Shown here: piece after piece, positions 51,746 through 61,184 of the stretch
Layout of the letters: each line of letters starts with the position of its first letter
Numbering within the stretch: position 1 is the stretch's first letter
The notes under the pieces: model-generated
What the model was told of the DNA's origin: nothing
Database searches by the model: none
The model's input: only the letters and a program-made list of their open reading frames with translations
Assembly (NCBI GenBank): GCA_041603235.1
Contig: JBFIES010000010.1
Location: 1-64,000 of the forward strand
Reading direction: 5' to 3'
DNA length: 64,000 nucleotides
Source: Panacagrimonas sp041603235
GTDB lineage: Bacteria > Pseudomonadota > Gammaproteobacteria > Nevskiales > Nevskiaceae
Made by a program: the position numbers and the translations under genes

Positions 51746-53640
51746 CGGCTTGATCCGGTTTCGGTGGGCGGGATTTCCGGCGGCGGCAGGTCATACAGCA
51801 CCTTGCCCAACAGATACTGGTCCATCACCTTGCGTGCGATCGGCGCTGCGGAAGAGCCGCCGTGACCCGCGTGCTCGGCAATCACCGCCACCGCAATTTT
51901 CGGGTCTTCGATTGGGGCAAAGGCGATGAACAAGGCGTGGTCTCGCAGATGGAAGGGTGTTTCCGTCAGTTTGCGTGCGCGCAGCTCGTCCTGAGACATG
52001 CCCGCGACCTGCGCCGTTCCGGTCTTGCCGGCCGAGGTGTAGGGCGCGTCCTTGTAGACGTTATACGCCGTGCCGCGCCGCGCGCTGGTGACCTGCGCCA
52101 TGGCACTGATCACTGTTTCCCAGTCCTGGGTCTGGCGATGTGAGATCGCTTTCAGCGGTTCCGGATCGGGGCGCCGCGTCTGGTTGTTGAGTGCGTCTTC
52201 GAGCGCATAAACCATGTGTGGCTTGAAGCCCCGGCCGCGCATCGCCATGCGGGCGGTGATCTGCGCCAGCTGCATCGGGGTTGTGGTCATGTATCCCTGA
52301 CCGATACCGACATTGAGCGTTTCACCGGGATACCAGATTTGCTGGCGGGTCCGCTGCTTCCACTCGCGCGACGGCAGAAGTCCGCCCTTTTCCAGCGGCA
52401 GGTCGATGTCCGTGGGATGTCCGAGGCCGAACAGATCCATGAAGCTGTGAATGCGCTCGATGCCAAGGGCCTCAGCCACCTTGTAGAAGTAGATGTCGCA
52501 GGACTGCGTTACAGCCCCGGCCATGCTCATCCAGCCATGACCACTGCGTTTCCAGCAGCGGTAGCGCCGCTTGGAGTTGGCGACGCCCATGCTGCCGCTG
52601 CAGAACTCGCTGTGGCCGCGTTGCAGGGTGTCGTACTCCAGGCCGGCCAGTGCCATGAAGGGTTTGACCGTGGACCCCGGCGGATAGGCGCCCTGCAGGG
52701 CTCGGTTGTACAGCGGTCTGCTGCGGTCATCGAGCAAGGACTTGTAGGTCGCGTGGTCGATGCCGCCGACAAACAATTGCGGATCAAACGTCGGCATGGA
52801 AACCAGCGCAATGACTTCGCCATTGCGCGGGTCGATGGCGACGACAGCGCCGTCGAGTTCGCCCAATGCGTCCTGGGCCACTTGCTGCACCTTGGCGTCC
52901 AAGGTCAGCGTCAGGTTCTGCCCAGGGGCGCCCTGACGATAGTCCAGCTCGCGCAGCGGGCGTCCATAGGCATTGGCTTCAATGATCTTGGTGCCGGGTG
53001 TGCCGCGCAGGTCGTCTTCGTGCGAGCGCTCCACGCCCACCTTGCCGATCTGCGACAGGCCCTGATACGCCGTTGCATCAATCTGGTTGAGTTCCTGCTC
53101 GGTAATGCCTCCGACGTAACCGACGACATGGGCAGCAGTCGCGCCAAGCGGATAGCTCCGCGTGAGTTTGGCGCTGACATCGGCGCCCGGGAACTGATAC
53201 CGGTTGAGCTGGAACTGGGCGACCTGTTGCTGTGTCAGGTTGCTGCGCAGCGGAATTGCGCGATAACGCGGCGTTTTCCTGACCCGGTCCCGGAAACGGG
53301 CAATGTCCGAATCGTCCAGTTCTGCCAGCGGACGCAGACGCTCCAGGAGCTCGTCCATGTCCTTGACCTGCTCGGGAACGATCTCGATCACGAAGGCCGG
53401 GGTGTTTTCCGCAAGCAAGATGCCATTGCGATCCGTGATCAGCCCGCGTACCGGCGGCACGGCCGACAGGCGCATACGGTTTTCCTCGGCCCTAGTGAGG
53501 TAGTACTGGCGATCCACGACCTGCAGTTTCACCATGCGAAAACCAAGCAGGGAGGTCAGAGCCAGGCCGAGCGCCGCCGCGACCCAGATCCGGGTCATGA
53601 AGACGTGTTTTTCTCGCGGTGGATCTTTTAGCTTTTCCAA
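51742..53640 (-). CDS. mrdA: Penicillin-binding protein 2 (elongasome transpeptidase)
   Basis: A 632-residue class B PBP. One N-terminal membrane helix (about 17-38), the PBP dimer/pedestal domain, then the transpeptidase with Ser323 in PPGSTVKP, SCD in TQSCDIYFYKVAEALG, and KTGTA in TSAGKTGTAQVAG. The start is best at TTG 53640: it is the only start-like codon between the mreD stop and the conserved juxtamembrane LKDPPREKHVF. ATG 53598 would cut the cytoplasmic tail. The ribosome-binding site is weak, so coupling to mreD is likely. Confidence 0.96.
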   Translation of the reverse strand: MEKLKDPPREKHVFMTRIWVAAALGLALTSLLGFRMVKLQVVDRQYYLTRAEENRMRLSAVPPVRGLITDRNGILLAENTPAFVIEIVPEQVKDMDELLERLRPLAELDDSDIARFRDRVRKTPRYRAIPLRSNLTQQQVAQFQLNRYQFPGADVSAKLTRSYPLGATAAHVVGYVGGITEQELNQIDATAYQGLSQIGKVGVERSHEDDLRGTPGTKIIEANAYGRPLRELDYRQGAPGQNLTLTLDAKVQQVAQDALGELDGAVVAIDPRNGEVIALVSMPTFDPQLFVGGIDHATYKSLLDDRSRPLYNRALQGAYPPGSTVKPFMALAGLEYDTLQRGHSEFCSGSMGVANSKRRYRCWKRSGHGWMSMAGAVTQSCDIYFYKVAEALGIERIHSFMDLFGLGHPTDIDLPLEKGGLLPSREWKQRTRQQIWYPGETLNVGIGQGYMTTTPMQLAQITARMAMRGRGFKPHMVYALEDALNNQTRRPDPEPLKAISHRQTQDWETVISAMAQVTSARRGTAYNVYKDAPYTSAGKTGTAQVAGMSQDELRARKLTETPFHLRDHALFIAFAPIEDPKIAVAVIAEHAGHGGSSAAPIARKVMDQYLLGKVLYDLPPPEIPPTETGSSR

Positions 53641-53676
53641 GGAATCAGCGATGTTCGGGAAGCGATACGGCGATGC

Positions 53677-54156
53677 CTAGTCTTTCTGTTGATGACGACT
53701 GAAGCGGGCAAGCACGGAAAAAACCAGTGGCCAAAATATTGCGCTGGTCAGTGCAGGCATCCAGCGCAGCCAAGGGTCGGCACTATGCCGGAACAGCTTG
53801 TCGATCACCGCCATGAGCAGGCAGTAGCCCAGCCAGGCCGGGATCAGGGCAATCGTCGACTGCCAGAGCGGAAACAGAATATAGACAGCGCGGATACGTG
53901 ACACGCCGTAGACCAGCAGGATGAATGCGCTGGGGTGCTGGCCGAGCACGGTATTCAGGTGGGCGTCCAGTGCAATGCCGGCGAGGAAGGCGGCGAACAG
54001 GCTGGGGACACGTGGTTCAACCAGCGCCCAGAACACCAGCACCAGAGGCACCCAGAGCGGGCGCAATGAGGCCACTGAATCCGGCAGCGGCATCATCTGC
54101 AGGCAGAGCGCAATCAGCAGGCTGAGCCAGAAGCTGAGATGTGGCGCCCGGTTCAT
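53677..54156 (-). CDS. mreD: Rod shape-determining protein MreD
   Basis: A 159-residue inner-membrane protein with about five helices. Typical parts: LPLWVPLVLVFWALVEPRVPSLFAAFLAGIALDAHLNTVLGQHPSAFILLVYGVSR (read as RPLWVPLV at its start). It overlaps mreC by 4 nt and leads into mrdA 36 nt later. Confidence 0.94.
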   Translation of the reverse strand: MNRAPHLSFWLSLLIALCLQMMPLPDSVASLRPLWVPLVLVFWALVEPRVPSLFAAFLAGIALDAHLNTVLGQHPSAFILLVYGVSRIRAVYILFPLWQSTIALIPAWLGYCLLMAVIDKLFRHSADPWLRWMPALTSAIFWPLVFSVLARFSRHQQKD

Positions 54157-55106
54157 GGCCCCGGCGCAGGGCGCGGTGGCTTGCTGACTGGGGGCGCAAG
54201 AGGCACGCCGGATTCCATGGCTTCGGCGGCAATGGCCTCGTCGGCCGTGATCTCGTCAATGACCGGCCGTTCGCTCCAGACCAGAAGGGCCTGGCGTCCG
54301 CGACCCACTTCGGCGGCGGGAATGGCGAAGGCCTCCTTGAAATGCCCGCCCGGCGTACGCACCACCTTGGCGATGCGGCCTACAGGAAAGCCAGCCGGGA
54401 AGCGCCCGCCAAGCGAAGAAGACACGATCAGGTCGCCACGCTCGATTTCCGCGTTGGCGGGTAGAAAGGCGATGCGCAGTCCCTGCCCGCTGCCCTGTCC
54501 CAGCGCGATTGCCTGCAGGCCGGTGCGGTTGACCTCTACCGGAATGCCGTGGTCGGGGTCGGTCACCAGCAGGGCGACCGAAGATCTCGAGTTCACCTGA
54601 ATCACCTGTCCCAGCACGCCATTGGCGTCCACCAGCGCTTGCCCCCGGTAAACGCCGTCCTTTTCACCTTTGTTGAGCGAGATCTGCTGGCGATAGGGGT
54701 CCTGATTGGCCGCCATGATGTCCACCAGCGCGACGTTGTCGATCAGCTTCTTCGAGGCGCCCAGCAATTTGCGGGTTCTGAGGTTTTCGGCGCGCAGTGC
54801 GGCATATCGCTGCAACTGCGCTTCGAGCTGCAACTGCCGGTTGCGCAGGCGCGTGTTTTCTTCCATCAGGCGTTTGCGTGATTGGAAATACTCGGAGAGA
54901 TCGGACAGATGGGCCGGAATCTCACTGATCCAGACCAGTGGACTGGTGGCCAGCGTTGCCCAATCGCGGGTTTCCTCCATTCCTTCGCCGTCGAGTTCCG
55001 CCGCCATCAGGGCGCCACAGGCAAACAGCAGTACCAGTGTACGCAGGCCCAGCCCGGGGCCACGTGGAAATAGACGGCGATGATTGCTGGCGCTCAATGA
55101 ATTCAA
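54153..55106 (-). CDS. mreC: Rod shape-determining protein MreC
   Basis: A 317-residue periplasmic scaffold with one membrane helix (LRTLVLLFACGALMAAEL), a coiled coil about 65-110 (SRKRLMEENTRLRNRQLQLEAQLQRYAALRAENLRTRKLL), and the beta domain with QISLNKGEKDGVYRGQALVDANGVLGQVIQV and DLIVSSSLGGRFPAGFPVGRIAKV. The start is TTG 55106 with GAGG 7 nt upstream. A Pro-rich tail follows. It is 335 nt downstream of mreB. Confidence 0.95.
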   Translation of the reverse strand: MNSLSASNHRRLFPRGPGLGLRTLVLLFACGALMAAELDGEGMEETRDWATLATSPLVWISEIPAHLSDLSEYFQSRKRLMEENTRLRNRQLQLEAQLQRYAALRAENLRTRKLLGASKKLIDNVALVDIMAANQDPYRQQISLNKGEKDGVYRGQALVDANGVLGQVIQVNSRSSVALLVTDPDHGIPVEVNRTGLQAIALGQGSGQGLRIAFLPANAEIERGDLIVSSSLGGRFPAGFPVGRIAKVVRTPGGHFKEAFAIPAAEVGRGRQALLVWSERPVIDEITADEAIAAEAMESGVPLAPPVSKPPRPAPGP

Positions 55107-55440
55107 AGAGTTGCCTCAGGCTCTGGGCGCGGCGTGTACGTCTGCGCGCATGGCCAGCTTACTCAGGCAGGGTAAGCCGTCGCCGCGGGGCGACAGGGCG
55201 CTCAGTGCAGTCAGTGTCAGCGCGTATTTCATATCTCTGGACAGGCGGGCGGGCAGACAGCGCGGCACATGGGCCATGACGAAGAATGGGGCGCAGGTTA
55301 GACCGCCAAGGAGGGCCTAGCAATGCCGAAGGTGCATTTTCCAGTGTCTGGTCAGTCGCTTGCAGACTGCACAAGCGACCCACGCTGATGCCATCAATGT
55401 GAATAAATATCGACTAAAGACACGAAGTCGATAAAAAAAC
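55107..55440. other. mreB-mreC intergenic stretch
   Basis: A 334-bp gap without a supported gene. ATCGACT and AGTCGAT (about 55410-55433) can pair as a 7-bp hairpin just after the mreB stop on the minus strand, followed only by an A/T-rich patch, so at most a weak terminator or attenuator. A separate mreCD promoter could lie here. Confidence 0.4.
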
Positions 55441-56478
55441 CTACTCCATGGAGTAGAAGTCACCCTGTCGGTCCAGCATGTCCAGCACCATGCCGCCGCC
55501 GCAGGCGACGCAGGTCAGCGGGTCTTCAGCGATGATCACGGGCAGGCCGGTTTCTTCCGAAATCAGCTTGTCCAGGTCGCGCAAGAGGGCGCCGCCGCCC
55601 GTGAGCACAATGCCGCGTTCAGCAACATCTGATCCCAGTTCTGGCGGGGTGCGCTCCAGAGCCTGCTTCACAGCCTTGACGATACCGGCCAGCGGCTCCT
55701 GCAGGGCGTCCAGGATTTCGTTCGAATTCATGGTGAAGTTGCGCGGAACACCAGCGGCCAGATGTCGGCCGACAACGTCAATTTCCTGCACTTCGTGGCC
55801 AGGGAATGCGGTGCCGATTTCCTGCTTGATGCGTTCCGCCGTGGCTTCGCCAATCAGCATGTTGTATTGGCGGCGTACGTAGGAAACGATGGATTCATCG
55901 AATTTGTCGCCGCCAATGCGCACGGATTCGGCGTAGACAATGCCGTTGAGCGAAATTACGGCGACTTCGGAGGTGCCGCCGCCGATGTCGACCACCATGG
56001 AGCCGCGAGCGTCTCCGATGGGGATGCCGGCGCCGAGTGCCGCGGCAATGGGTTCTTCAATCACCCAGACCTTGCGCGCACCTGCGTTTTCAACTGATTC
56101 GCGGATCGCCCGGCGTTCCACCTGCGTGGAGCCGTAAGGCACACAGACCACCACGCGGGTGATGGGGCGCATCATGCGGCCCTTCTGCACCTTGCGGATG
56201 AAATGCTGCAGCATTTTCTCGGTGACGGTGTAGTCGGCAATCACGCCATCACGCAGCGGGCGGATGGTGGAGATATTGGTGGGTGTGCGCCCCAACATCT
56301 TCTTGGCCTCGATGCCGACGGCTTCGACTTTTTTGCTGCCGCGGACGTCGCTGCGGATGGCAACCACGGAAGGTTCGTTCAGGACGATGCCTTCATCGCG
56401 GACATAAACAAGGGTATTGGCTGTGCCGAGGTCGATCGAAAGATCATTGACGAACAAGCGGCGGACGGCGTCGATCAT
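55441..56478 (-). CDS. mreB: Rod shape-determining protein MreB (actin homologue)
   Basis: A 345-residue actin-fold ATPase. Phosphate loop SIDLGTANTLVYV, VVCVPYGSTQVERRAI, VIEEPIAAALGAGIPI, VVDIGGGTSEVAVISLNGIV, and adenosine loop IVLTGGGALLRDLDKLI. ATG 56478 gives MIDAVRRLFVNDLSIDLGT, matching family length; TTG 56496 would add six residues. It directs lateral wall synthesis with MreC, MreD, RodA and PBP2 encoded downstream. Confidence 0.97.
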   Translation of the reverse strand: MIDAVRRLFVNDLSIDLGTANTLVYVRDEGIVLNEPSVVAIRSDVRGSKKVEAVGIEAKKMLGRTPTNISTIRPLRDGVIADYTVTEKMLQHFIRKVQKGRMMRPITRVVVCVPYGSTQVERRAIRESVENAGARKVWVIEEPIAAALGAGIPIGDARGSMVVDIGGGTSEVAVISLNGIVYAESVRIGGDKFDESIVSYVRRQYNMLIGEATAERIKQEIGTAFPGHEVQEIDVVGRHLAAGVPRNFTMNSNEILDALQEPLAGIVKAVKQALERTPPELGSDVAERGIVLTGGGALLRDLDKLISEETGLPVIIAEDPLTCVACGGGMVLDMLDRQGDFYSME

Positions 56479-56804
56479 CTGGGGATGGTCTCGCAAAACT
56501 CTTCTTAAGGAGTGTTAATCGGGCTGCCCGAGGGCAGATTCGGGGCACAGCAGCCGCGGTACGCGGTACTATTGTGCGGCGCACATCTTATGGGGCCGGG
56601 GAGCGGAAGTCCAAGCCGGATTGCTACTCAATCTCTTGGCCCATCCGGCAGTTCCGGTCGCCGTATTTGCATCGAGCCGTTTCGCTGCCGATTCATTGCC
56701 CGCTGGACCGCTGGCTCATGAGATGCGTTGCCGGGCACGAAGGCTGCTTTGCAGCATCAAAAGCCAAGAACACCGCAGAACGCCAACAAGGAATTGGATC
56801 ACCC
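56479..56804. other. Divergent mreB-gatC promoter region
   Basis: A 326-bp gap with no supported gene. CTGCCC-GA-GGGCAG (56524-56537) is a short perfect hairpin about 46 bp upstream of the mreB start. AAGGAA at 56788-56793 is the probable gatC ribosome-binding site. Promoters for both operons are expected; I cannot assign -10/-35 boxes with confidence. Confidence 0.45.
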
Positions 56805-57092
56805 ATGAGTTTGAATGCCGATCAGGTACGCCAGGTTGCTCGCCTGGCGCGACTGGAAGTCCGCGACGACGAAGTCGATCACTACGCAACTCAGCTTTCC
56901 CGCATCCTGGACATGGTGGATCAACTGGCTGCAGTTGATACCGGGGACACGCTGCCGATGGCCCATCCGCTGTCCATGGTCCAGCGTCTGCGCGCGGACG
57001 AAGTCACTGAAACCGATCAGCGTGAGGTGTTCCAGTCCAATGCGCCGGCAGTTGAAGATGGCCTCTTTCTGGTGCCCAAGGTCATTGAATAA
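56805..57092 (+). CDS. gatC: Asp-tRNA(Asn)/Glu-tRNA(Gln) amidotransferase subunit C
   Basis: A 95-residue GatC: VRQVARLARLEVRDDEVDHYATQLSRILDMVDQLAAVDTGDTLPMAHPL, ending NAPAVEDGLFLVPKVIE. It wraps around GatA and GatB to stabilise the complex. ATG 56805 matches the family start. First gene of gatCAB. Confidence 0.96.
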   Translation: MSLNADQVRQVARLARLEVRDDEVDHYATQLSRILDMVDQLAAVDTGDTLPMAHPLSMVQRLRADEVTETDQREVFQSNAPAVEDGLFLVPKVIE

Positions 57093-57151
57093 ATGAGAAG
57101 CGCGCTTCGAGTCGTATCGCCTGTTTCTCTTTTCCAGCCCTATTTTCCGAC

Positions 57152-58684
57152 ATGAGCATTCACGACCTCACCCTCAAGCAGATGGCTGAAGGACTGCGCC
57201 GCCGCCAGTTCTCAAGCCGCGAGCTGACCCAGCATTATCTGAAGCGCATCGAGCGCTTCGATTCTCAACTCAACAGCTACATCACGGTCACTGCTGATCG
57301 CGCGCTGGCTCAGGCTGACGTGGCGGACGGCAGCATCAAGTCCGGCAAGGCGGGTCCGCTGACCGGCATCCCGATCGCGCAGAAGGACATTTTCTGCACC
57401 GAGGGTGTTCGCACGACCTGCGGCAGCCGGATGCTGGAAAACTTTGTTTCGCCCTACGACGCGCATGTGGTCAGCCAGATGCATGGCGAAGGCGGCGCAG
57501 TCATGCTGGGCAAATCCAACATGGATGAGTTCGCAATGGGCTCCTCCAACGAGACCAGCTGGTTTGGCGCGGTCAAGAATCCCTGGGACCTGACGCGTGT
57601 ACCGGGCGGTTCGAGTGGCGGTTCCGCTGCTTTGGTGGCAGCAGGTCTTGCCGTGGCGGCAACCGGCACGGATACCGGCGGCTCTATTCGCCAGCCGGCC
57701 GCACTCACCAACCTCACTGGCATCAAGCCCACTTATGGACGGGTCTCGCGCTACGGCATGATTGCCTTTGCATCGAGTCTTGATCAGGGCGGCATCCTGG
57801 CGCGCAGTGCAGAAGATGCGGCCCTCTTGCTGCAAGGGATGTCGGGCTTTGATCGACGTGATTCCACTTCCGTGGAGCGTGAGGTCGAAGATTACTCCAG
57901 CCAGATCAATCGCTCGATCAAGGGGCTGCGCATTGGCCTGCCCAAGGAATACTTTGCCGAAGGCCTGAGCGATGGCGTGCGCCAGTGCGTCATGGCGGCG
58001 GCAAGACAGCTGGTGGAACTGGGCGCCGAACTGGTGGATGTGAGCCTGCCCAACGCGATGTTGTCCGTGCCGACCTATTACGTGGTGGCGCCGGCTGAGG
58101 CCTCAAGCAATCTTGCGCGCTATGACGGCGTTCGCTACGGCTATCGCGCTGAAGGTGCTCGCACGCTGGATGAGCTGTATACGCGCAGCCGAGGCGAGGG
58201 ATTTGGTCAGGAAGTGCAGCGGCGCATCATGATTGGTGCTTATGTGCTGAGCCACGGCTACTACGATGCCTATTACCTGAAAGCTCAGAAGGTACGAAAG
58301 CTGATCTATCAGGATTTTCGCAAGGCGTTCAGCCAGTGCGATGTGTTGCTGGGACCGACGACGACCGAAGCTGCATTCAAACTGGATGCCAAGACGGACG
58401 ATCCGATTTCAATGTATCTGAATGACATCTACACCATCGCTGCCAATCTCGCGGGCCTGCCGGCCTTGAGCCTGCCCTGCGGGTTTGTCGATGTTTCCGC
58501 ATCAGATGGTGATGTCAGCCAGGCACGTGCCATGGCGCCGGGCGAACAGGCCGGCAAGGATGCATTGCCTGTGGGCATGCAGCTGATTGGCAATTTCTTT
58601 GACGAGGCGCGTCTGCTAGGCGTAGCGCATCAGTATCAACAGGTCATGACCTGGCATCAGCGCATGCCGAGGGGTTTCGAATGA
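57152..58684 (+). CDS. gatA: Asp-tRNA(Asn)/Glu-tRNA(Gln) amidotransferase subunit A
   Basis: A 510-residue amidase-signature protein that releases ammonia from glutamine. The Ser-cisSer-Lys triad is Lys78 (IAQKDIF), Ser154 (PGGSSGGS) and Ser178 (DTGGSIRQP). A stretch of about 25 residues after CGFVDVSASDGDV, reading to GEQAGKDALPVGMQL, is longer than in many GatA and looks like a surface insertion. It overlaps gatB by 4 nt. Confidence 0.97.
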   Translation: MSIHDLTLKQMAEGLRRRQFSSRELTQHYLKRIERFDSQLNSYITVTADRALAQADVADGSIKSGKAGPLTGIPIAQKDIFCTEGVRTTCGSRMLENFVSPYDAHVVSQMHGEGGAVMLGKSNMDEFAMGSSNETSWFGAVKNPWDLTRVPGGSSGGSAALVAAGLAVAATGTDTGGSIRQPAALTNLTGIKPTYGRVSRYGMIAFASSLDQGGILARSAEDAALLLQGMSGFDRRDSTSVEREVEDYSSQINRSIKGLRIGLPKEYFAEGLSDGVRQCVMAAARQLVELGAELVDVSLPNAMLSVPTYYVVAPAEASSNLARYDGVRYGYRAEGARTLDELYTRSRGEGFGQEVQRRIMIGAYVLSHGYYDAYYLKAQKVRKLIYQDFRKAFSQCDVLLGPTTTEAAFKLDAKTDDPISMYLNDIYTIAANLAGLPALSLPCGFVDVSASDGDVSQARAMAPGEQAGKDALPVGMQLIGNFFDEARLLGVAHQYQQVMTWHQRMPRGFE

Positions 58685-60144
58685 GCGCGGGGCATCACGA
58701 CTGGGAAGCAGTAATCGGGCTGGAAGTACATTGCCAGCTGCAAACCAAGACCAAGATCTTTTCGGGTGCGCCCACGGAATATGGTGCGGCAGCAAACACG
58801 CAGGCCGACGCCGTGACCCTGGGCTTGCCAGGTGTCCTGCCGGTGCTCAATGGCGAGGCATTGCAGCTCGCTATCAAGTTCGGCCTGGCAGTGGATGCCA
58901 ACATCGCCGAGCGCTGCGTTTTCGCCCGCAAGCATTATTTCTATCCTGACCTGCCCAAGGGTTACCAGATCTCCCAGTACGAGTTGCCCATCGTTTCTGG
59001 CGGCTATCTGGATATTGAAGTTGATGCAGGCGGATCTGAAAAGAAGATCAAGCGCATCAACATCACCCGTGCGCACATGGAAGAGGACGCCGGCAAGTCG
59101 TTGCACGAAGCCTTTGACGATGCCACCGGTATTGACCTGAATCGCGCCGGCACCCCGCTGATCGAGATCGTGTCCGAGCCCGAACTCCGAAGTGCTGCTG
59201 AGGCCGTGGCCTATCTCAAGAAGTTGCATCAGCTGGTGGTCTACATCGGCATCTGCGATGGCAACATGCAGGAAGGCTCGTTCCGCTGCGATGCCAACGT
59301 ATCGGTGCGCAAGCGTGGCAGCGAAAAACTCGGAACACGCACGGAAACCAAGAACGTCAATTCGTTCCGCTTTGTCGAGAAGGCCATCGAGTACGAAATC
59401 GAAAGGCAGATCGATGTCATCGAGTCCGGGGGCAGCGTGGTGCAGGAAACACGGCTGTTTGATCCTGGCACCGGCGAGACGCGGACGATGCGCAGCAAGG
59501 AAGATGCAAACGACTATCGCTATTTTCCCGACCCTGACCTGCTCCCGGTGGTTCTCGAACACGGTGTCCTCGAAAAGATTCGCGCGAGCATGCCGGAGCT
59601 TCCCGAGGCCAAGGCTGCGCGCTTCATCATCGACTACGGATTGTCGCGTTACGACGCGCTGGTGCTGACAGATGAGTCGGCATTGGCCGACTACTTCGAG
59701 ACGCTGGTCAAGCACAGCGGCGCGGACGCCAAGACGTGCGCCAACTGGGTCACCGGCGATCTGGTCGGGGCGCTGAACAAAGCCGACCTGTCCATCCTTG
59801 CGTCACCCGTCGGGCCGGAGGCACTGGGCGGCCTGATCAAGCGGATTGCAGACAAGACCATTTCCGGAAAAATGGCCAAGGATGTGTTTGAAGCCATGAT
59901 GGCGGGTGAAGGTGATGCCGACGCCATCATCAAGGCCAAGGGCCTAGTCCAGATTACCGACGACAGTGCGATCGAGGCCGTGGTTGACCAGATTATTGCA
60001 GACAGCCCCAAGCAGCTTGAGCAGTATAGATCCGGCAAGGACAAGTTGTTTGGCTACTTCGTGGGGCAGGTGATGAAGGCCACGCAGGGCAAGGCCAGTC
60101 CTGAGGCGGTCAATCGCCTGCTCAAGGACAAACTCGCCGGCTAA
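58681..60144 (+). CDS. gatB: Asp-tRNA(Asn)/Glu-tRNA(Gln) amidotransferase subunit B
   Basis: A 487-residue GatB that phosphorylates and amidates the mischarged tRNA. Signatures: WEAVIGLEVHCQLQTKTKIFSG, LPGVLPVLNGEA, HYFYPDLPKGYQISQYELP, RAHMEEDAGKS, NRAGTPLIEIVSEPE, and DANDYRYFPDPDLLP. The C-terminal YqeY-like tail (about 330-487) is complete. With GatC and GatA it supplies Gln- or Asn-tRNA. Confidence 0.98.
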   Translation: MSAGHHDWEAVIGLEVHCQLQTKTKIFSGAPTEYGAAANTQADAVTLGLPGVLPVLNGEALQLAIKFGLAVDANIAERCVFARKHYFYPDLPKGYQISQYELPIVSGGYLDIEVDAGGSEKKIKRINITRAHMEEDAGKSLHEAFDDATGIDLNRAGTPLIEIVSEPELRSAAEAVAYLKKLHQLVVYIGICDGNMQEGSFRCDANVSVRKRGSEKLGTRTETKNVNSFRFVEKAIEYEIERQIDVIESGGSVVQETRLFDPGTGETRTMRSKEDANDYRYFPDPDLLPVVLEHGVLEKIRASMPELPEAKAARFIIDYGLSRYDALVLTDESALADYFETLVKHSGADAKTCANWVTGDLVGALNKADLSILASPVGPEALGGLIKRIADKTISGKMAKDVFEAMMAGEGDADAIIKAKGLVQITDDSAIEAVVDQIIADSPKQLEQYRSGKDKLFGYFVGQVMKATQGKASPEAVNRLLKDKLAG

Positions 60145-60163
60145 TCCTGTTCAGATCAATCTC

Positions 60164-61057
60164 ATGAATCGACTGACTACATTTGCCTTCGAGAATCACG
60201 TTGCCCACGGAGCGCTGGTGCAACTCAAAGTAGGCGTTGGTGATCTGCTCGGGCATCGCGATTATTCGCCTGCGATTCGCGAGTTGCTGGGGCAGGCCCT
60301 GGCGGCGATGCCTCTGTTTGCCACGCATATGAATTTTGAGGGGCGTATCAATCTGCAGTTTCAGGGGCTGCCTGAAACGCGCAGCATCGCCAAGGCGAAG
60401 ACGGATTTGCTGGTTGCGCAGATCGATCATCACCTGCGTGTTCGTGCCATGGCCAAAGCCCCGTCTGATCTCGAGGGCAGTTTTCAGGAACTGCTCGAAG
60501 GCGGTGTGCTGGCCTTGATGATGGAGCCGCGCGGCAGTGAACGGCCTGCAAGCCAGGCGCTGGTTCTGATTGAAGGAGAAAAATTGCAGAACGCGCTCGA
60601 GCATTACTTCGAGCGATCAGAACAATTGCCCACGCTGATCCGGCTTGCCGTTCGCGGCGATGAAGTGGCGGGTTTCATGTTGCAGCGCATGCCGCTGGAG
60701 TCGGCCAAGGGTTCGCAGGAAGACTGGGAGCATCTGCGCATCCTCGCTACGACCGTCAAGGACGAAGAACTGCTCGGTGATGAGACGACGCATCTGCTCG
60801 GCAAGCTCTTCTCAGATGCGCCTGAGCTGCGTGTCTTCGAGTCGCGAGAGGTTAAGGTGGCCTGCAATTGTGATCGCGCCGGGATCTCCCGCCTGCTGAT
60901 TTCGCTGGGGCAAGACGAAGTGAAATCCATTATCGAAGAGCAGGGCAAAGTCTCCGTGACTTGCGAGTTCTGCGGCGTTGATTATGCGTTCACTCAGGAA
61001 GAGACCATTGAACTCTTCGCTGCCTCGGACAGTGCGCCGCCCGATACGCGACACTGA
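60164..61057 (+). CDS. hslO: Redox-regulated chaperone Hsp33
   Basis: A 297-residue Hsp33. The redox zinc switch is present as VACNCDRAG and VTCEFCGVDYAFTQEE near the C-terminus (four cysteines in the CxC...CxxC arrangement). Other blocks: NLQFQG, ARAMAK-type RVRAMAKAPSD, and SEQLPTLIRLAV. It becomes active on oxidation and protects unfolding proteins. It lies 19 nt after gatB and probably shares its transcript. Confidence 0.94.
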   Translation: MNRLTTFAFENHVAHGALVQLKVGVGDLLGHRDYSPAIRELLGQALAAMPLFATHMNFEGRINLQFQGLPETRSIAKAKTDLLVAQIDHHLRVRAMAKAPSDLEGSFQELLEGGVLALMMEPRGSERPASQALVLIEGEKLQNALEHYFERSEQLPTLIRLAVRGDEVAGFMLQRMPLESAKGSQEDWEHLRILATTVKDEELLGDETTHLLGKLFSDAPELRVFESREVKVACNCDRAGISRLLISLGQDEVKSIIEEQGKVSVTCEFCGVDYAFTQEETIELFAASDSAPPDTRH

Positions 61058-61184
61058 GGCAGGGCTGCCGCGCGTCACTGGTTTGCAGTGTTCACCTGAA
61101 TACTAACGAAACCGATGGCGGACTAAGCTGATTTTCAGCGCGCTCCCGCATGACGCGAGCGAGCGTGATCTGAAGGAGGCTCTG

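Noticed and set aside
52216..53631. Long (471-codon) plus-strand frame
   Set aside because: Fully antisense to mrdA, whose transpeptidase motifs are intact; a GC-rich shadow frame.
58657..59715. 352-codon minus-strand frame
   Set aside because: Antisense to gatB, which is complete and conserved.
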